From contig JAMCUL010000014.1 in the NCBI GenBank assembly GCA_023381355.1, forward strand, positions 1 to 64,000: a stretch of 64,000 nucleotides of DNA, written 5' to 3'. The position numbers and the translations under genes are program-made. The stretch is from Thermoplasmatota archaeon (GTDB lineage Archaea > Thermoplasmatota > Thermoplasmata > Thermoplasmatales > Thermoplasmataceae). Positions within the stretch are counted from its first letter, which is position 1. Every line of letters begins with the position of its first letter. Under the pieces are notes generated by a model, which saw only the letters and a list, made by a program, of their open reading frames with translations, did no database searches and was not told where the DNA came from. Below are positions 1 to 7,921 of the stretch, in pieces.

Positions 1-2
1 CG

Positions 3-146
3 AACACTGGAACTGTTTCCATAATGCCATATATTCCAGTTCTGAGTAATAATCCTGCATGGGTTGCAACGGCATATGCTCTTACCAGTGAGGCACACAG
101 TCTGGCAAATAAAATAGGTTGGAATTCATGGGGGACTGTTTCCTGA
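3..146 (+). CDS. C-terminal end of an unknown protein (partial)
   Basis: The window opens inside a reading frame that runs 47 codons to a TGA at 144-146; the start lies upstream of the window. The visible tail is small-residue-rich and ends in G-W-N-S-W-G-T-V-S. No family is recognised. The stop overlaps the ribosome binding site of the next gene, so the two are probably one transcript. A near copy of the bases around the W-N-S-W codons recurs at 507-518 before the second small membrane gene, suggesting this end was once duplicated. Confidence 0.5.
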   Translation, partial: NTGTVSIMPYIPVLSNNPAWVATAYALTSEAHSLANKIGWNSWGTVS

Positions 147-155
147 GGTGATAGA

Positions 156-503
156 TTGAATATAACTTTATTAAATTTTATTTACGTAATCGCTCCAGTC
201 ACACTTTCGATTATGAGTATATTGGGTGTTAAATTGACCTTAAGGGATAAAGAACGTCTTATGAAAAATCCAGAATATTCAAACGTAATTCCTTCCAGAT
301 ATGAAACAATAAGATATCGTGCAATTTGGGGAATCTCTATTATATCCATAATAGGCTATTCGATATTAGAAGTCATGAATTTTATACCTGATTTCACGCA
401 TTCAAATGAGGAGTATTATTTATATCTAATCATAATTTCTTATTCAGCAGGACTTATTATTCTATCCCCCCGTGAGAAACTTAAAATAAAATGGAAACAA
501 TAA
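156..503 (+). CDS. Small membrane protein, about three TM helices
   Basis: An unrecognised 115-residue protein. Hydrophobic stretches near residues 5-25, 53-75 and 88-103 predict three membrane helices, with basic segments between helices 1 and 2 and at the C-terminus (K-I-K-W-K-Q). The start is TTG, supported by a strong Shine-Dalgarno match, GAGGTGAT at 145-152, four bases upstream. It follows the partial gene closely and precedes a protein of similar size and topology at 544-888, so the two may be diverged tandem paralogues. Function unknown. Confidence 0.6.
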   Translation: MNITLLNFIYVIAPVTLSIMSILGVKLTLRDKERLMKNPEYSNVIPSRYETIRYRAIWGISIISIIGYSILEVMNFIPDFTHSNEEYYLYLIIISYSAGLIILSPREKLKIKWKQ

Positions 504-543
504 GGATGGAATTCATGGAATACAGCAAGTGAGGGTTATAAAA

Positions 544-888
544 ATGTCGTTCACTACATCCTTAGATCAAAACCTTATGCCACTTATCGCCATAGAAGGC
601 ATTCTATTTGGTCTTCTGGGCTTGAGAAAAAAGCAAAAGGATCTCAGGAATTTTCAGTCACACCTCAATAAAATAATCTACGCACTTTACAGAATAATAG
701 GTTATTCAGGATTGGCTATATCAATCAGTCTTATTGCGCTTGAAGATATATACAATTTTAACTCTCAGTACCTATTTAAGCTACAATATACCTATGTGCT
801 GCCGGCGTTCGCAATTTGGATTGTCATTTTCACCTTAAATGAGCTTACCCGGCCAAAGGAAAATGTTTCAGCCGAAAAAATCAGTTAA
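544..888 (+). CDS. Small membrane protein, possible paralogue of the preceding gene
   Basis: A 114-residue protein of unknown function with hydrophobic segments near residues 10-25, 45-65 and 80-100 and charged ends. I chose the ATG at 544, which has GAGG at 531-534 upstream; a GTG at 529 would add five residues. The order of helices and basic loop resembles the preceding gene, and both are preceded by the motif TGGAATTCATGG. Identity is too low by eye to prove homology. The downstream open frame at 839-1036 looks like chance. Confidence 0.55.
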   Translation: MSFTTSLDQNLMPLIAIEGILFGLLGLRKKQKDLRNFQSHLNKIIYALYRIIGYSGLAISISLIALEDIYNFNSQYLFKLQYTYVLPAFAIWIVIFTLNELTRPKENVSAEKIS

Positions 889-1142
889 ATGTTTTCAATT
901 TGGGATCTTAATTATTTATCCAGGCACGTTCACAAAAGTCTTTTTCGAATATTTCTTGATGATATTATTAAGTTTTTTCGTCAAGATAAAGTGCATCAGA
1001 AGCTTTGGAAATTGGTATACTAGATATAAATTGTAATTTAACTTTTAAGAAAATACAATGTAGTTGATGGTCTGCCCCCTTAAATAGTAAGACAAGGTTG
1101 TCCTATAGTAACAGATATATATATTAATTGAAGAATTGAAGG

Positions 1143-1451
1143 GTGTATGGGAGAACAGTGACAGAACGGCGAAGATGGAAGGCGGAAGAGAAGCTTGCCA
1201 TCATAAAGGAGCTAAAGGATAATGGCAGGATTGTTGAGACATGCAGGAAACACTCCATAGATCCTAGAATGTACTACAGATGGAAGGAATCCTATGATTC
1301 CTTTGGCCTGGATGGCCTGAAATCAAACCACAGGAGAATGGAACCAGGAAGGAGTAAGATCATGAAGGAGAATGAGAAGCTGAAGAGGCTTCTTGCTGAA
1401 AAGGAGCTGGAGAATGCACTGCTGAGTGATGCTTTAAAAAAAAGACGGTGA
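1143..1451 (+). CDS. IS3-family transposase OrfA
   Basis: A 102-residue DNA-binding subunit of an IS3-family transposase. The N-terminal half is a helix-turn-helix of the Tnp_1 type (about residues 15-60, with the W-K-A-E-E-K and Y-Y-R-W-K-E motifs). The C-terminal half (about 70-100) is a charged, leucine-containing coiled coil as used for OrfA/OrfB multimerisation. The start is probably GTG at 1143. Eight A residues at 1436-1443 just before the stop resemble the slippery sites used by IS3 elements for frameshifting, but here the -1 frame closes within five codons. OrfB starts separately at 1459 and is truncated. Confidence 0.8.
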   Translation: MYGRTVTERRRWKAEEKLAIIKELKDNGRIVETCRKHSIDPRMYYRWKESYDSFGLDGLKSNHRRMEPGRSKIMKENEKLKRLLAEKELENALLSDALKKRR

Positions 1452-1458
1452 GGAAATA

Positions 1459-1530
1459 ATGAACATGGCTAATGAATACATAGACATGGGATTAAGGGTG
1501 AGTGATGTTGCTGTAAACGCAGGTTCATAA
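1459..1530 (+). pseudogene. IS3-family transposase OrfB, N-terminal stub
   Basis: Only 23 codons remain (M-N-M-A-N-E-Y-I-D-M-G-L...), matching the opening of IS3 OrfB proteins up to the point where an S-R-S-x-Y-Y motif is expected. A stop arises at the junction with the IS21-like end. The DDE catalytic domain is absent. The stub lies eight bases after orfA. Confidence 0.6.
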
Positions 1531-1531
1531 T

Positions 1532-1873
1532 TGTGCATTTTCGCCGGAATAAAATGACCCCTATCGCTGGTTTGATTTTGACCCATGTCCATGCTATGAC
1601 AGTGGTCTGAGTTATATCATCTGGACTTGGAGAATGATACGCAATATGAGAGAGAAAGGAATGAGCATTAAGTCAATAGCCAGAGAACTGAATATATCCA
1701 GGAACAGTGTTAGGAAATATATGAAATCAGAACCATTGGTCAAAATGAACAGGAAGAGAAAATCAAAGCTTGATCCATACAGGGACACGATCAATAGTGA
1801 TTTCAAGAGATAGCCAGAATACAGTATTATTGCTGTATATGATTATATTATTTGCAAGGTCCACGGTTCCTGA
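1532..1873 (+). mobile_element. IS21-like insertion sequence remnant, inserted in the IS3-like element
   Basis: The left terminus appears to start at 1532 with TGTGCATTTTCGCCGG. Two TGACCC repeats follow (1555-1560 and about 1580), a layout typical of IS21-family ends. An istA fragment follows at 1634. No istB and no right end are recognisable, and 1874-2130 contains only scrambled sequence, so the true right boundary is unknown. Confidence 0.6.
1634..1873 (+). pseudogene. istA: IS21 IstA transposase fragment with in-frame stop
   Basis: The frame begins M-I-R-N-M-R-E-K-G-M-S-I-K-S-I and continues with the R-E-L-N-I-S-R-N-S-V-R-K-Y helix-turn-helix that opens IS21 IstA proteins. A TAG at 1811-1813 stops it after 59 codons. 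The same frame continues with P-E-Y-S-I-I-A-V-Y-D-Y, as expected for IstA, to a second stop at 1871-1873. About 80 of the usual 400-500 residues remain and the catalytic domain is missing. Confidence 0.75.
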
Positions 1874-2130
1874 CCCCTTTGCAAAGATCTTTTCTAAAGC
1901 TTTTGCCAAATTGGGGCTACGATGATGAATGAATAAACATTCAGATGATCAGAGTGGTGACTTTTTGAAAGAAAGGCTGATGCTGCTTGTTACCAGATCG
2001 AAAATATGAGAAGATGACACATGCAAAAATGTTTCTGAACGATTGAAAATGCTGAAATAATTTCGACCGTAAGGTGAAGACTGCCATGTTAGGATCAAAC
2101 AGTTTTAATTTGATTTATTGATAAAGCTTC
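1874..2130. other. Decayed spacer beside the insertion sequences
   Basis: No intact gene. Short open stretches (for example around 1963-2008) interrupted by stops suggest further transposon debris, but no family can be assigned. Confidence 0.4.
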
Positions 2131-2454
2131 ATGGAAAGGGGAAAGGGATACAATAAAAATGAAATAGAGCGAATTCTCACCGATCTAAATATGACCGGAT
2201 TTCAAAAGAAGGTATTGATGTATGTTTATGAAATCCCAAAGGGCGAAACAAGAACTTACAAACAGGTTGCAGAGGCAATAGGTCATGGTGGGGCCTACCG
2301 TGCCGTTGGAACAGTTCTTAAAAATAATCCTCTTGCACCAATAATTCCCTGCCATAGAGTAATTAAGAGTAACGGTGAATTGGGAAATTATTCCGGAGAT
2401 GGTGGAACTGCCCGGAAAGAATCACTACTGCGTAAGGAAGGTGCAATAAAATAA
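2131..2454 (+). CDS. ogt: O6-alkylguanine-DNA alkyltransferase, DNA-binding/catalytic domain only
   Basis: A suicide enzyme that removes O6-alkyl groups from guanine by transferring them to its own cysteine. The active-site motif P-C-H-R-V is present at about residues 70-74, preceded by the helix-turn-helix with the arginine finger (G-G-A-Y-R-A-V-G) and followed by N-G-E-L-G-N-Y-S-G. Because the cysteine is retained it should be a true methyltransferase, not an alkyltransferase-like protein. At 107 residues it lacks the N-terminal domain of full-length Ogt/Ada-C proteins. It starts at the first ATG after a broken transposon region and stands alone. Confidence 0.88.
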   Translation: MERGKGYNKNEIERILTDLNMTGFQKKVLMYVYEIPKGETRTYKQVAEAIGHGGAYRAVGTVLKNNPLAPIIPCHRVIKSNGELGNYSGDGGTARKESLLRKEGAIK

Positions 2455-2495
2455 AGGGATGATCTGTTGCATAATGGGAATTCAGAGATTTATTA

Positions 2496-3497
2496 TCATT
2501 CGAGATAAACGATCCTCGATCCAAGATTCTCTATCTTGAATCTGTGTCTGACCAGGCCACTCATTGCCTGTTCTATGCTGTTGTGTTTCTCTAGGGGTGC
2601 TGAGAAGATAAGGAATCCTCCTCCCCCCGCTCCCATTAATTTTCCTCCTTCTGCACCTGCTTCAATGGCCTTATTATAATACTTATCAATAATACCATCA
2701 GTGATGCCCGATGTCAGTCTTCTCTTTATGAGCCAATTCTCGTTCATTAACTCACCAAGACGATCAAATTTTCTTTCTTTTAATGAATTATAAGTTTCGT
2801 ATGCTATATCCCTCATCCTGTTATATTCATTAGCCATCTCTGGAATATGTTTAGATTGACTCTTATGTATATTCGTAGACATTCTTTCAACTCCTGTGTA
2901 AAATATCATGAGTCTTTCATTGAGTCTCTCCAAATCCTCGCCACGAAGTGGTATTCTGGATAGATTTACCTCTTCATCCTGTAAAAATTCCATTAACTGA
3001 ATTCCACCAAAGGCTGCAATATACTGATCCTGTTTCCCGCCGGGTTCCCCAAGGATGTTTCTCTCAATCTTAACAGATTCCTCTGCAATGGTCCTTGGAG
3101 ATACCGTTTCACCTATCCAGGTATGGAGTGCATTGAGCAACCCAACAAGAAATGAACTGCTTGAACCAAGACCAGTTCCACCGGCAGGGATTTCGGTGAT
3201 GCTGATTATCTGAATTCCGGATTCTATCCCCAAAAGCTTAAGGGCTTCCCTGACAGTTGGATGCTGAATATCATTAACATTTTTTATTGCATTTTCTGTT
3301 CTTGAATAACTTACCCTGATTTCGTCAGGCCTGAAGTTCTTGGCTATTGTGACATAAATATATCTATCCACTGTAGCGGAAATTACTGCCCCAGGACCAT
3401 AATTTCTATAGTACTCGGGCAAATCAGTGCCTCCGCCTGTAAAAGTAATTCTCAATGGGGTTCTGGAGGTAACAATTCTAAAACCTGCATCATTCAT
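2496..3497 (-). CDS. hddA: D-glycero-D-manno-heptose 7-phosphate kinase (GHMP family)
   Basis: A 333-residue GHMP-superfamily sugar kinase. Motif 1 is near residue 15 (P-L-R-I-T-F-T-G-G-G-T-D-L), the phosphate-binding motif 2 near 105-118 (G-G-T-G-L-G-S-S-S-S-F), and motif 3 near 290 (M-G-A-G-G-G-G-F-L). The R-I-T-F-x-G-G-G-T-D-L opening is typical of HddA, which phosphorylates C1 of D-glycero-D-manno-heptose 7-phosphate. It lies 8 bases downstream of the phosphoheptose isomerase gene on the same strand, which supports this substrate over fucose or galactose. Confidence 0.85.
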   Translation of the reverse strand: MNDAGFRIVTSRTPLRITFTGGGTDLPEYYRNYGPGAVISATVDRYIYVTIAKNFRPDEIRVSYSRTENAIKNVNDIQHPTVREALKLLGIESGIQIISITEIPAGGTGLGSSSSFLVGLLNALHTWIGETVSPRTIAEESVKIERNILGEPGGKQDQYIAAFGGIQLMEFLQDEEVNLSRIPLRGEDLERLNERLMIFYTGVERMSTNIHKSQSKHIPEMANEYNRMRDIAYETYNSLKERKFDRLGELMNENWLIKRRLTSGITDGIIDKYYNKAIEAGAEGGKLMGAGGGGFLIFSAPLEKHNSIEQAMSGLVRHRFKIENLGSRIVYLE

Positions 3498-3505
3498 AAG
3501 ATCAC

Positions 3506-4069
3506 TTATATACTGTCCTCTACAATTTTGGATACTATATGACCAATGGCTATTGTTGATTCCTGTATATATGATGTCCTGTTACTGGAGATCTTTATCA
3601 AATTTTCATCGTTTATAAGTTCATTCAACTTCCCACCTTTGGAACCAGTGATTCCGAATAAAGTGCATCCAATTCTTTTTGCAGCCTCAACTGCCCTGAC
3701 CACATTTTCAGAATTTCCACTGGTGCTCAGCGCTATGATTAGATCGCCTGGTTTGGCAAAAGCCTCAACCTGCCTTGAAAAAGTATCCCCATAGCTGTAA
3801 TCATTGCCTATGGCAGTAATAGACGACGAATTACCATGGAGTATCATTGCTGGAAGAGGTTTCCTTTCCTTTTCGAATCTCCCTACAAACTCAGCAGCGA
3901 TATGTTGTGCATCTGCTGCACTGCCCCCATTTCCAAAGAGTATGATCTTGTGACCAGTTTTAAAGGCATGAGATATGGAATCTCCGAGATAGAGTATCTT
4001 TCCTGGATCCAGTTGATCACGTACTTTGGAGCCCTCATCAAGATATTTCTTAATACCTTCAATATCCAT
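3506..4069 (-). CDS. gmhA: Sedoheptulose-7-phosphate isomerase
   Basis: A 187-residue SIS-domain isomerase converting sedoheptulose 7-phosphate to D-glycero-D-manno-heptose 7-phosphate. Diagnostic segments are F-G-N-G-G-S-A-A-D-A-Q-H-I-A-A-E-F-V-G-R (about 45-64), S-T-S-G-N-S-E-N-V (about 115), and Q-E-x-x-I-A-I-G-H near the C-terminus (E and H are the usual catalytic pair). Length fits GmhA. It is first in an operon with the heptose kinase and divergent from the secreted protein gene at 4247, with about 177 bases between them. Confidence 0.92.
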   Translation of the reverse strand: MDIEGIKKYLDEGSKVRDQLDPGKILYLGDSISHAFKTGHKIILFGNGGSAADAQHIAAEFVGRFEKERKPLPAMILHGNSSSITAIGNDYSYGDTFSRQVEAFAKPGDLIIALSTSGNSENVVRAVEAAKRIGCTLFGITGSKGGKLNELINDENLIKISSNRTSYIQESTIAIGHIVSKIVEDSI

Positions 4070-4212
4070 GAACCAATATTGGCAACTAAAATATTACTAT
4101 TGCTAATCAAATTGAAATGTAATGATGAGGAAAAAATCTTTATGACAAAACTGACTTTCAATGCTCCGCACAGGTATAATCAAAATTTAGCTTACCATGA
4201 ACTGATACTGGT

Positions 4213-4222
4213 AAAATTTAAG
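4213..4222 (+). promoter_or_regulatory. TATA-box candidate for the secreted protein gene
   Basis: AAAATTTAAG lies about 28 bases before the ATG at 4247, the distance expected for a leaderless archaeal transcript. Found by eye only. Confidence 0.4.
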
Positions 4223-4246
4223 TGTTTATGTATGATTTATAATTCA

Positions 4247-6061
4247 ATGAATAAAATCCATTTAAGCCAAAGGCAGAAAATGGTTATAGCAATCTCAAGT
4301 GTCACAATGATGATATTGATCTCCTTTGCAGGGTTTGAAGTATATTCCTCCCATGGTTATGTGGGAACTTTCACAGTAGGGCCCAAAATAAATATAGCTT
4401 TGTCACAGAATCTTAGTTTCAATGGAACCACCAATGTGACTGAGAATGTTCAGATCATGGGAGTAAATCCATCATATTTTCCATCTAAAAATACCCCAAT
4501 AGTTGCTAATTACTCCCTTCCTCAACAGGGATATATTACTCTTTTTAACATGACTCTATTCCCGAAAAACGATCAGAGATCATTTTCAGGTTTCATGAAT
4601 TTCAGCAGATTTTCTGCAATTATGATGGGATGGCAGAGATATTACGAAGAAGAAGGATATTATCCAGGAACAAATGGCCAGGAGGTATCATTGCAGGTTG
4701 AGGCAACACTCTCCATACTTTACAATGGAAATCTCTCTGTATACTCATATTATAACAATATGCCCTTCAATCCCCTTTCTTCTAACGTAAGCATATATAA
4801 TGTTTTAATCGGCCCTTTTAATCCCAACCACAATCTGAATCACTGGTTCGATAACACAGGAATCGGTTTACCATCGTACTCATTGCTTTCATATATACCA
4901 TATTGCTTCAATTTAACACCATCCTATAACATGGCAAAACCAACCTATGTTACAAACATAAATCCATCTGTCCAGAACTACAATGCATATGCAAAAGCAT
5001 CCCCCAATACAATTGCACCGCCACCATGTTACATTGGAACGAAATACATAGGAACCAGTGTAAATGTTGTTCAAGGGCCCTTTCCTCTATTCAGTATTCA
5101 TGACAATGCAACCTTTAATATGACCAATAATCCATTGTACATCACAGCGTTTGTTGACTATTCCGGGGTAACCCTCTGCATGACCTCAGATCAGACAGGT
5201 GTAACTGCAGAAGGAAGTATAACGGATCAGATGTCCACAAATCCATCATGGGGAGGGAATGGCACACTCGTCGCAAATGGTGGGGGAGCCATTCTAATGC
5301 AAGCTTATCCTCTAAACTCCATATATGGTCAACCAAATGGAACTATAATGCGAACAGGGATAAATGAAACAACCGCTATGGTATACATATCAAATGCGAC
5401 CTTTACTGTGACACATTACAACATATATTGCTCATGGAAGAATGGCCAGGGTCAATGCTTCGATAAATACCTTGGAAATGCAACCTCAATAGCGCTGACA
5501 TCTATATACTCAAAAAACGATAATTTCGAGGTAGGATATGGATATGTTCCCATAGAGTATTATTATATCCTTCAAAATGCCACGAATGGCGAGATGAAGA
5601 CCAATATTGGATCGCTGGCTCCCGCGAGAGGAATATCTGAAAGAACCATAATGGGAAAGACAACTGGCTATTCCAGTGCGGCCTCTGAGATGACAAAGGT
5701 AACCTCAGCATTGAAGACGTTTCCCGCAGGACTTGGTGTTGCACTGGCATTCATAACCTTTGAATCAGCACTAAATGGCGCTGACGGAGATGCATCGGAA
5801 CCTGCAATTGTAGATGTGGCCCTTGCAACACTTGATTCTGTTATGCAACTCTCCGTTACTTTACTTACGGATTTCTCATCCATTTCTTTCTCCACAGATT
5901 CGTATTTTCCTGCTAACCTGTATTTCATAACGAGTGGAGAGCTTGACCCCAGCTACTCATACAGCCTCGTTGATTACCAATCCTTTAACCCTATCACATT
6001 CAATGCTAACGGAGAAACATACTCGTTTAATGGCCCTTCCAATTTTGTGGTGGCCTCGTAA
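4247..6061 (+). CDS. Large secreted or membrane-anchored protein, sequon-rich
   Basis: A 604-residue protein of unknown function. Residues about 9-30 form a hydrophobic helix (V-I-A-I-S-S-V-T-M-M-I-L-I-S-F) after a basic start, so it is exported or anchored outside. The rest is polar, rich in Asn, Ser, Thr and Tyr, with at least fifteen N-x-S/T glycosylation sequons and a few cysteines that could form disulfides. A more hydrophobic, Ala-rich segment lies near residues 490-550. I chose the ATG at 4247 because the frame before it is not protein-like; 4232 is an alternative. It resembles the large surface glycoproteins of Thermoplasmatales in composition, not in any motif I can name. It diverges from the heptose operon. 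Confidence 0.75.
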   Translation: MNKIHLSQRQKMVIAISSVTMMILISFAGFEVYSSHGYVGTFTVGPKINIALSQNLSFNGTTNVTENVQIMGVNPSYFPSKNTPIVANYSLPQQGYITLFNMTLFPKNDQRSFSGFMNFSRFSAIMMGWQRYYEEEGYYPGTNGQEVSLQVEATLSILYNGNLSVYSYYNNMPFNPLSSNVSIYNVLIGPFNPNHNLNHWFDNTGIGLPSYSLLSYIPYCFNLTPSYNMAKPTYVTNINPSVQNYNAYAKASPNTIAPPPCYIGTKYIGTSVNVVQGPFPLFSIHDNATFNMTNNPLYITAFVDYSGVTLCMTSDQTGVTAEGSITDQMSTNPSWGGNGTLVANGGGAILMQAYPLNSIYGQPNGTIMRTGINETTAMVYISNATFTVTHYNIYCSWKNGQGQCFDKYLGNATSIALTSIYSKNDNFEVGYGYVPIEYYYILQNATNGEMKTNIGSLAPARGISERTIMGKTTGYSSAASEMTKVTSALKTFPAGLGVALAFITFESALNGADGDASEPAIVDVALATLDSVMQLSVTLLTDFSSISFSTDSYFPANLYFITSGELDPSYSYSLVDYQSFNPITFNANGETYSFNGPSNFVVAS

Positions 6062-6904
6062 AATTTTTTATTATTTCACTTTCAAGCCTTTAATCTTCTT
6101 TATTATTAGGATATATCATCTCGTGTGTAAACTCAAACTTTAGACACTTTCTGTTGATTAATTCCCTTGGCCCGAGACAGGAATATCCTATTGCATTTCA
6201 TTCTTGCTGAACCTCTTCCATAAATTTCCTGTTCATCTCTCCACATAATATATATCGTGGGACTTGACAATCCCACATTTTTAAAAACTACATAAATTTC
6301 ATTTGAATTTCTTTTCCTCTAAGATCTCAAACTAAAATCTTCATACTGACTATTTCTCCTAAATCGAGTTGAATGATTCTATGTATGCATTCCCTTAAAT
6401 TAGGATGATCTACTCCCTTATGATGTATAGTCATCAATAACAGGAATTTCTCTTATCAAAGGCTATAATAATTGTTTATTCAGATCCCTATCATTGCAAT
6501 GTTACACAATCCAATAGCCTCCGATTTCCCTTTTGTAGAGTCGATAATTGCGAGAAGATATGCGGTCATTGATTCTGATGGATACATGCATTCCTAATGC
6601 AGTACCCCCCAATGATCCTCTAACAATACATCGAAAACTGACTACACAACTCCTGTAAAAGGTTATCTGTTATTTTATGATTTTAACATAACCTAAAACA
6701 AAGTATTCCATGTGGAGAACAAAACACTGCGATCTACACCCATCATCGTGCTCAAGACATATCAGAGAATCTTTTCATCTGGATCAAGGACAACACAGAT
6801 CTCAAACCACTATAATGTAACATTATAGAGATCCACAGTGTATTTTATATCGGCATTGATGAGCATGGAGAATATTCATATTATCCTATCCCCAATATTG
6901 TAGG
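6062..6904. other. Gene-poor, AT-rich spacer with inverted repeats
   Basis: No convincing gene in 843 bases. It holds a 6-bp stem (6257-6262 with 6271-6276) followed by a T-run, a perfect 9-bp dyad at 6810-6828, and short coding-like stretches broken by stops around 6705-6900. This looks like degraded mobile or accessory DNA. Confidence 0.5.
6257..6281 (+). terminator. Stem-loop followed by T-run
   Basis: GTGGGA and TCCCAC form a 6-bp stem with an 8-base loop, followed directly by ATTTTT. It could end transcription of the secreted protein gene about 200 bases upstream, or be a transposon-end hairpin. Archaeal terminators often need only the T-run, so the stem may be incidental. Confidence 0.3.
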
Positions 6905-6922
6905 TTGAACCGTAAAATTCAA

Positions 6923-7213
6923 ATGCCAATTAAGGGATTGTGCATTGATTCATATGGAAAGGAGTCAATAAGGTCAAATATAAACCTCGATAAGATATGG
7001 ATGAAGGATGCGGAATGGAAAGGAACCACAATTGGACTGCCGCTCAATAATGAAAAAGCCATAATTCTCGCCAGGGGACTTCTGGAGGCAGTAGAATCTT
7101 CAGAAGACTCAATAACTCACATGACCATATTTCCCAGAAGGAAACATCCTACGATCACAATTTCCTTTGATCAGAGTGATACTTTACGAGAAACTCCGTA
7201 TGAAGAGCAATAA
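6923..7213 (+). CDS. Hypothetical protein
   Basis: About 96 residues, no recognised family, soluble in composition. A mixed alpha/beta pattern is likely (helix around A-I-I-L-A-R-G-L-L-E-A-V, then strands M-T-I-F and T-I-T-I-S-F). The ATG at 6923 is the plainest start; a TTG at 6905 would add six residues. It is flanked by a decayed region upstream and a small membrane protein gene downstream. Codon use looks normal for the window, which favours a real gene, but no partner suggests a role. Confidence 0.5.
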   Translation: MPIKGLCIDSYGKESIRSNINLDKIWMKDAEWKGTTIGLPLNNEKAIILARGLLEAVESSEDSITHMTIFPRRKHPTITISFDQSDTLRETPYEEQ

Positions 7214-7283
7214 TTTTCCACACAAACCAAAAAACCCTTTAATGTGAAAACCTATTCCTTCAGGAAGCAGGAAAGTTGAAATT

Positions 7284-7508
7284 ATGACAAATAGTATAAT
7301 TCTGCCACAATGGAGAAGAAGGCTTTTGGAACGACATCTGCTCACGGTACTCATATTGATTGAGCTCATTTTAAGCATGATATTCATCTCAATTGGATAT
7401 GCTAAAACGAACCTATACTTCAGAGGGGTGGGAGTAGGCCTACTAATTGCTTGGGTAACAAGCGCCGTAGCCTATTTTCTTAAAAGAATAAACGACAAGA
7501 AGATGTAG
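7284..7508 (+). CDS. Small two-helix membrane protein
   Basis: A 74-residue protein with two predicted membrane helices (about 19-38 and 48-66) joined by a short polar loop and ending in a basic tail, K-R-I-N-D-K-K-M. Function unknown. The many basic residues before helix 1 (W-R-R-R-L-L-E-R-H) suggest a cytoplasmic N-terminus. A TATA-like stretch near 7236-7242 may be its promoter. Confidence 0.5.
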   Translation: MTNSIILPQWRRRLLERHLLTVLILIELILSMIFISIGYAKTNLYFRGVGVGLLIAWVTSAVAYFLKRINDKKM

Positions 7509-7921
7509 AAAAGTAATTGAATTATCTAAACATCCCAATATTTTTCGTAGAAATATAGCGAAATCTAAGAAAAAGATAGTCGTATCATACCATAGTGCGC
7601 CAGAAATTACCCCTATCACACATAGCTTTAACGTTGATGGTTTAGTAAGAAAATTTAACTTATGACGATTGAGAGAAAGTGAGATGATCGGAACAACTGA
7701 GTCGATTTGGAAAAATTCGTTTATATCGAATTAATGTAATTTAATACATGGAATATTTTCGCCAAAACAACTTCAAATCCTAAACAGAGCGATAGTTATC
7801 CTTATGGTAATTGGAATTATAGATAAAATATGGATAAAATATTAAGCGTGTGAATAAGGTAATGGATAATTTGCAAAACTTTGATCAGTTAGTTTAATTT
7901 CCCACCAATACATAATAAATA
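7509..7921. other. Spacer without a recognisable gene
   Basis: About 410 AT-rich bases upstream of gmhB. The only structure noticed is a short inverted repeat, AATTCG (7714-7719) with CGAATT (7727-7732). No tRNA or known RNA motif was seen. Confidence 0.4.

Larger units (their letters stand above)
1065..1531 (+). mobile_element. IS3-like insertion sequence remnant
   Basis: The left end appears to be TGATGGTCTGCCCCCTT at 1065-1081, which resembles IS3-family terminal repeats. It is followed by an intact orfA and the first 23 codons of orfB, which stop abruptly at about 1530 where IS21-like terminal sequence begins. No matching right end is visible, so most of orfB and the right terminus have been lost or moved. 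The element cannot transpose by itself. Confidence 0.65.

Noticed and set aside
839-1036. Open frame of 65 codons overlapping the end of the second small membrane gene
   Set aside because: It overlaps a better-supported gene in another frame, has no ribosome binding site and no protein-like pattern.
1612-1806. Minus-strand open frame across the IS21-like region
   Set aside because: The plus strand clearly encodes an IstA helix-turn-helix there; the minus frame is its shadow.
3836-4246. N-terminal extension of the secreted protein frame
   Set aside because: It is antisense to gmhA for most of its length, not protein-like, and a TATA box and signal-like helix support the start at 4247.
7670-7710. 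Possible C/D-box guide RNA (ATGAT...CTGA)
   Set aside because: The C box does not match RUGAUGA and no C'/D' pair is visible.
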